Shown: positions 60,565-64,000 of the stretch, piece by piece
Layout: every line of letters starts with the position of its first letter
Numbering within the stretch: position 1 is the first letter of the stretch
Source: Elizabethkingia occulta
Lineage (GTDB): Bacteria; Bacteroidota; Bacteroidia; Flavobacteriales; Weeksellaceae
DNA: 64,000 nt
Direction: 5' to 3'
NCBI RefSeq assembly: GCF_002023715.1
Contig: NZ_MAHX01000002.1
Span: forward strand, 186,001-250,000
The notes under the pieces: model-generated
What the model was told of the DNA's origin: nothing
Seen by the model: only the letters and a program-made list of their open reading frames with translations
Databases searched by the model: none
Program-made: the position numbers and the translations under genes

Positions 60565-61383
60565 TTATCCTATCTGAAAGGAAAGCATTCCTATCGAGCC
60601 ATAAATTAACTGATCGTTAAATAATTTTATGCTATCATTATTTTCTCTTAATGCATAAGCATAGAGAGAGGGTATATAATGTTCGGGTGTTGGTACAGAA
60701 AGCTGATTTGCAGAACTGATAGTCTGAAATTTCAGTAATTCTTCCTGTTTGTCCTGCAATATATAATTCTTGAAAGTATTGTTTGCTTCTATTGCCCAGT
60801 CGTAACCAGTTTCCGGATCGCGCCAGTTCATCATCCGAAGGTTATGGACTATATTGCCACTCCCTACAATTAAGACTCCTTTGTGCCTCAGATATTGTAA
60901 TTCTTTTGCAAGTTCATAATGTTCTCTGGGAGATTTGTGAACATCTATACTGAATTCAATTACCGGAACATCAGCATTCGGATACAGAAATTTTATAACA
61001 CTCCATGCTCCGTGATCCAGTCCCCACATTTTGTCCAATCCTATCGTTGCAGAATCTATTACATCTGACAGTTCAGTTGCCAGTTCCGGGCTTCCGGGAG
61101 CAGGGTACTGAACAGCAAAAAGTTCTGGAGGGAATCCATAAAAATCGTGTATGGTTTTTGGATTGGGTACAGCTGTTACTTTGGTGCCAGATGTTTCCCA
61201 GTGAGCAGAAATACATATAATAGCAGTTGGTTTTGGAATTGACTGACCAATTTTTCTCCAACCATTCACAAAATCATTTTCTTCAATGGCATTCATAGGG
61301 CTTCCATGTCCCAGAAATAGGACCGGCATTTTTTCAGTATTGGGAAGTCCGTTGGTGAATGATTTTAAATGATTAAGTTCCAT
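60565..61383 (-). CDS. ygiD: 4,5-DOPA dioxygenase extradiol (YgiD family)
   Basis: 272 aa. Class III extradiol dioxygenase fold: LFLGHGSPMNAIEEN, CISAHWETSG, GLDHGAWSVIKFLYP and GSGNIVHNLRMMNW carry the metal-binding His residues. HDFYGFP is conserved in YgiD. It is predicted to cleave a catechol ring; the natural bacterial substrate is unclear. Single gene. Confidence 0.92.
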   Translation of the reverse strand: MELNHLKSFTNGLPNTEKMPVLFLGHGSPMNAIEENDFVNGWRKIGQSIPKPTAIICISAHWETSGTKVTAVPNPKTIHDFYGFPPELFAVQYPAPGSPELATELSDVIDSATIGLDKMWGLDHGAWSVIKFLYPNADVPVIEFSIDVHKSPREHYELAKELQYLRHKGVLIVGSGNIVHNLRMMNWRDPETGYDWAIEANNTFKNYILQDKQEELLKFQTISSANQLSVPTPEHYIPSLYAYALRENNDSIKLFNDQLIYGSIGMLSFQIG

Positions 61384-61454
61384 TGTATTTGTCTCATTTG
61401 ATAAAGCAAAAGTACAACGGAACTGATAACGTGTTCATTGATGTATGATAACTT

Positions 61455-61799
61455 CTACGCTATAGGTAATCCATTAGTAGCTTTTTGCTCTGGTTGTAAT
61501 AATGTAATGACCTGATTAGAGCCTACAATGCCCAGTACAAGGCATTCACTGAAAAAATTGGCTATCTGTTTTTTAGGAAAGTTTACAACAGCTATAATCT
61601 GTTGTCCTACTAGTGTGTCTGTATTGTAAAGATCGGTGATCTGGGCAGAGGATCTTTTTATTCCCAGTTCCCCGAAATCTATTTCCAGCTGATAGGCTGG
61701 TTTTCTGGCCTTCTCAAAAACTGCTGCAGAAATAATTGTTCCCACCCGTATATCAATCTTCTCAAAATCCGACCAGGTAATCTCAGGTTTAATGTTCAT
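61455..61799 (-). CDS. csaA: tRNA-binding protein CsaA
   Basis: 114 aa. The whole protein is one EMAP/tRNA-binding OB domain: FEKIDIRVGTIISAAVFEKARKPAYQLEIDFGELGIKRSSAQIT and VVNFPKKQIANFFSECLVLG are typical of CsaA, a dimeric chaperone-like tRNA-binding protein. The ATG overlaps the last base of the upstream gene's stop codon, so it is translationally coupled to the DUF1572 gene. Confidence 0.92.
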   Translation of the reverse strand: MNIKPEITWSDFEKIDIRVGTIISAAVFEKARKPAYQLEIDFGELGIKRSSAQITDLYNTDTLVGQQIIAVVNFPKKQIANFFSECLVLGIVGSNQVITLLQPEQKATNGLPIA

Positions 61800-62374
61800 T
61801 ATTTTTTGTTTGTATTTAATGTTTCGTCTGTAAAATGTTCTCTGTGTTTGGGTTTGTTAAACATATTCTGATTGTAATTGGCAGAAGTATTTCTTGGAAT
61901 AGAAAGACTTTCCCAGTTCTGATTGCATATCATTTTGCCGATAAAAACAATTTGACCTACATGATAAGGGTAGTGGGCAAGCTGTCTGTTGATGGCTTCT
62001 AAAACAGTGTGTCCCTGATTTCTGATATAGATAATTTTTTCTAAATCTTCGACAGTAAGCGATTCCAGGGTCGTTTGGAAAACATTCCAGCCTTTTTCCC
62101 AGAATTCAATAAGTTCGTTTTTGGTATGGAAATCATTTTCAAATTCGGTATCACGATTTCTCCATTCCTTTTCCCCGTCTGTGGTGAATATATCTGTCCA
62201 TCTGGAAAGCATATTGCCTGCCAAATGTTTAGCAATTATAGCAATACTGTTGCTCTCTTCATTGTATTGCCAGAATAGTTGTTCTTCAGTAAGTTGTGCA
62301 AAAGTTTTTTCTGCCAGAGCTTTGTAATAAGAAAATTGTTTTTTTACACTTTGTAAATAACCTTCATTGCTCAT
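61799..62374 (-). CDS. DUF1572/DinB-like protein
   Basis: 191 aa. It has DinB-type helices with His residues at the metal positions (AKHLAGN; NRQLAHYPYHVGQIVFIG). DUF1572 proteins are related to DinB and to thiol-transferases. The stop overlaps the csaA start by one base. Function unknown. Confidence 0.88.
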   Translation of the reverse strand: MSNEGYLQSVKKQFSYYKALAEKTFAQLTEEQLFWQYNEESNSIAIIAKHLAGNMLSRWTDIFTTDGEKEWRNRDTEFENDFHTKNELIEFWEKGWNVFQTTLESLTVEDLEKIIYIRNQGHTVLEAINRQLAHYPYHVGQIVFIGKMICNQNWESLSIPRNTSANYNQNMFNKPKHREHFTDETLNTNKK

Positions 62375-62413
62375 CTTGGTAAGAATTAATCTATTAAAGA
62401 TAAGAAATAACTT

Positions 62414-63022
62414 CTATTCAACAATGGTGCGAAAGGTTAAGTTTACTCTTTCCTTAAAGAATTTTTTAGTTGGCGGAAGCCTGTGCAGCCAGAAGTCCTG
62501 AGTTTGGTCTTTCATCACAAGAAGGCTGCCGTGTTCCAATATAAGTTCTACTTTTTCCTGTGTCTTTTTATGTTTAAAAGCAAATTTCCTTTCTGCTCCA
62601 AAGCTCATAGAACCTATGGCTCCATGTTTTTTTAAATCTTTTTCACCATCACTATGCCATGCCATACCTTCTTCTCCGGAATGGTAAAGGTTCAGCAGGC
62701 ACGAGTTATAGGTTTCACCGGTAGTTTCTTCGGCTATTTTTTTTAGAATCAAAAGATTTTCTGTCCATGGAAGTGCCGTTTTGGTAGCATTGGAATAGGT
62801 ATATTCAAAAGGTATGTCTCCGTACCATGCAACTTTTCTTTTTGTCAGAATTTTTTTTCCGAAAATTATAGCTTCATCATTCCGCCATTCAACTTCGGAT
62901 AATAACAGATGATAATAATGATCGGCCTCTTCTTTAGAAAATATTTTTCCGTAATAATTAACTGTTCCGTCCTTTGGAAGTAAGTTTAGAGTGTTGTCTG
63001 TTTCGCGTTCAAATAGTTCCAT
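62414..63022 (-). CDS. alkB: Alpha-ketoglutarate-dependent dioxygenase AlkB
   Basis: 202 aa. It removes methyl groups from DNA or RNA bases by oxidation. Iron motif HxD is in MAWHSDGEKDL with distal His in FWLHRLPPTK, and the oxoglutarate arginine and recognition motif are in RVNLTFRTI. The fold start ATG overlaps the end of the Ada-domain gene by 14 bases. Part of the alkylation-repair operon with the two genes upstream. Confidence 0.95.
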   Translation of the reverse strand: MELFERETDNTLNLLPKDGTVNYYGKIFSKEEADHYYHLLLSEVEWRNDEAIIFGKKILTKRKVAWYGDIPFEYTYSNATKTALPWTENLLILKKIAEETTGETYNSCLLNLYHSGEEGMAWHSDGEKDLKKHGAIGSMSFGAERKFAFKHKKTQEKVELILEHGSLLVMKDQTQDFWLHRLPPTKKFFKERVNLTFRTIVE

Positions 63023-63254
63023 TTTTCCACTTGCTGTATTGTTCTTTCATGCAATGCCCACATGGGCGGTATGCGTTCTCAATAGCTTCATTTTCTGAAG
63101 AGAAGAAAACTCTGTTCTCTCTTTTCATCCGTTTTCCGGATTTACAGGATAGAGTACCATATATTTTGAGTCTGGCATTCCCTCCAAACTCAACTTCTCT
63201 TTTTTTAATTTTACTTATAAGCTCTCTGTCAGAAATTTCAGTATGTTTTATCAT
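63009..63254 (-). CDS. Ada-type metal-binding domain protein, short (81 aa)
   Basis: YGTLSCKSGKRMKRENRVFFSS and NAYRPCGHCMKEQY show the fold of the N-terminal zinc domain of Ada. Of the four zinc cysteines, the second (CxxxC in Ada) is replaced by Lys (CKSGK); three remain. This stand-alone form is common near alkB in flavobacteria, but methyl transfer by it is doubtful with a missing ligand. The gene ends inside alkB and follows the 2OG oxygenase gene by one base. Confidence 0.87.
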   Translation of the reverse strand: MIKHTEISDRELISKIKKREVEFGGNARLKIYGTLSCKSGKRMKRENRVFFSSENEAIENAYRPCGHCMKEQYSKWKNGTI

Positions 63255-63255
63255 G

Positions 63256-63969
63256 CTAAGTTAGCGCATCGTGAAATATAATACCTAATGTATATCTGTT
63301 ACCGCTTTTTACTTCGCTTACGCCATGTTTCATGTTGACTCTGTAATAGCCTTTTGCACCTTTTTCGGGTTTGAAATTAGTAGTGAAAATCAGTAAATCT
63401 CCTTTGCTAGGATTTAGAACAATAGCTTTTGACTGTGCTCTCGGTATCTGCTGGGTAAGCACAAATTCTCCACCAGTGAAATCTTTTCCGAGTTGATTAA
63501 GCATTAAAACAGCCTGTATAGGAAAATAGATATCACCATAAAGATCCTGATGCAGGGTATTGAAGCCTCCTTTAGTATATTTTAGAATTAGCGGAGTAGC
63601 CTTTTTCTGTTCATTTGTATGACATTCATCTAACAGTACGTTATGACTTAGAGAAAACTGCTTGTCTATCTGTAAAGCTCTAAACCAGGTATTGGCAATT
63701 GGAGCCAGATGTGGATAGACATGAGTTCGTATATTCTGAATAATGTCGGGCAGGGGGTAGTCATAGTATTTATATTCGCCTAATCCGAATCTGTAACGTT
63801 TCATTATTACTCTTTTCCTGTATAGACCGGCTTTTTCATAATCGGCTTTTAAACGCTCACATTCTTCATCTTCAAGTAAACCTGGAATAACAGCATAGCC
63901 GTTCTGATGCATGTTTTCTGTTATTTCTGCCCAATCTATATCCTTTATCTTTTGGATAAGTGTTGTCAT
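63256..63969 (-). CDS. 2OG-Fe(II) oxygenase (damaged-DNA oxygenase type)
   Basis: 237 aa. The double-stranded beta-helix has HxD in LHQDLYGDIYFP, distal His in NMKHGVSEVKSGNRYTLGIIFHDA, and the 2-oxoglutarate Arg in GNRYTLG. It is like the family described as oxygenase acting on damaged DNA (DUF2086). As first gene of the operon with the Ada-domain protein and alkB it probably works on alkylated nucleic acid. Its ATG at 63967-63969 is complete within the window. Confidence 0.88.
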   Translation of the reverse strand: MTTLIQKIKDIDWAEITENMHQNGYAVIPGLLEDEECERLKADYEKAGLYRKRVIMKRYRFGLGEYKYYDYPLPDIIQNIRTHVYPHLAPIANTWFRALQIDKQFSLSHNVLLDECHTNEQKKATPLILKYTKGGFNTLHQDLYGDIYFPIQAVLMLNQLGKDFTGGEFVLTQQIPRAQSKAIVLNPSKGDLLIFTTNFKPEKGAKGYYRVNMKHGVSEVKSGNRYTLGIIFHDALT

Positions 63970-64000
63970 GATTCAGGAACTAAAAATCAGCATTTACTCT

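Noticed and set aside
1-64000. tRNA, rRNA or CRISPR in intergenic DNA
   Set aside because: No cloverleaf-like conserved stretches or regularly spaced repeats were found on reading the gaps; a covariance search was not possible.

Overview
The window is a low-GC, gene-dense chromosomal segment of a Bacteroidota bacterium, most likely a flavobacterium of the Weeksellaceae (Elizabethkingia or Chryseobacterium type). The evidence is AT-rich intergenic DNA, recurrent TAnnTTTG -7 boxes, weak Shine-Dalgarno signals, many SPII lipoproteins, TPR-membrane-AraC regulators, fimbrillin-like lipoproteins, and small basic proteins of the kind seen in this phylum. The genus is an inference from protein style; no rRNA or other marker lies in the window. 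No tRNA, rRNA, CRISPR array, IS element or prophage was seen.

Layout. 1-5021: two tandem TPR-TM-AraC regulators (the first cut by the window edge), a 628-base regulatory gap, then a two-gene cassette of a 57-aa acidic peptide and a fimbrillin-like lipoprotein (cassette A). 5102-15324: a dienelactone-hydrolase-like lipoprotein, cinA, a DUF2807 protein, two paralogous M13 metallopeptidases on either side of a DUF2264 protein and a small membrane protein, and an alpha/beta hydrolase. 15390-23140 (minus strand): tyrosine/homogentisate catabolism (hmgA, CoA-transferase, hppD, fahA) with a flavin reductase, a GxxExxY protein and an M28 peptidase. 23415-33705: mpl, an acyltransferase, a NUDIX hydrolase, cardiolipin synthase, an NfeD/flotillin pair, an EEP-family hydrolase and RNase G. 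33809-40776: a 30-aa basic protein, HU, mutY, a PfkB kinase, two SurA-like PPIases and a nitronate-monooxygenase-like enzyme. 41367-47510: three more peptide plus lipoprotein cassettes in a row (B, C, D). 47591-63969: rhodanese, P4-type phosphatase, queG, a 27-aa basic protein, an active/inactive M16 pair, DinB, WYL regulator, bestrophin, MFS transporter, cyclic-nucleotide phosphodiesterase, YceI, DOPA dioxygenase, CsaA, and an alkylation-repair operon.

The most interesting system is the four-copy cassette. Each copy has a short signal-less peptide with an EY..P head, an ExEQGIAAGSA-like centre and a DD.RT(I/V)(E/D)W end, 32-56 bases upstream of a fimbrillin-like lipoprotein. Each copy has its own downstream rho-independent terminator and an upstream -7-like box, so they look like four separate bicistronic units. 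Cassette A lies 36 kb from the other three, next to the regulators. One lipoprotein (B) has exchanged the family's C-terminal domain for a FISUMP/lectin-like domain. The peptides have no function that I recognise.
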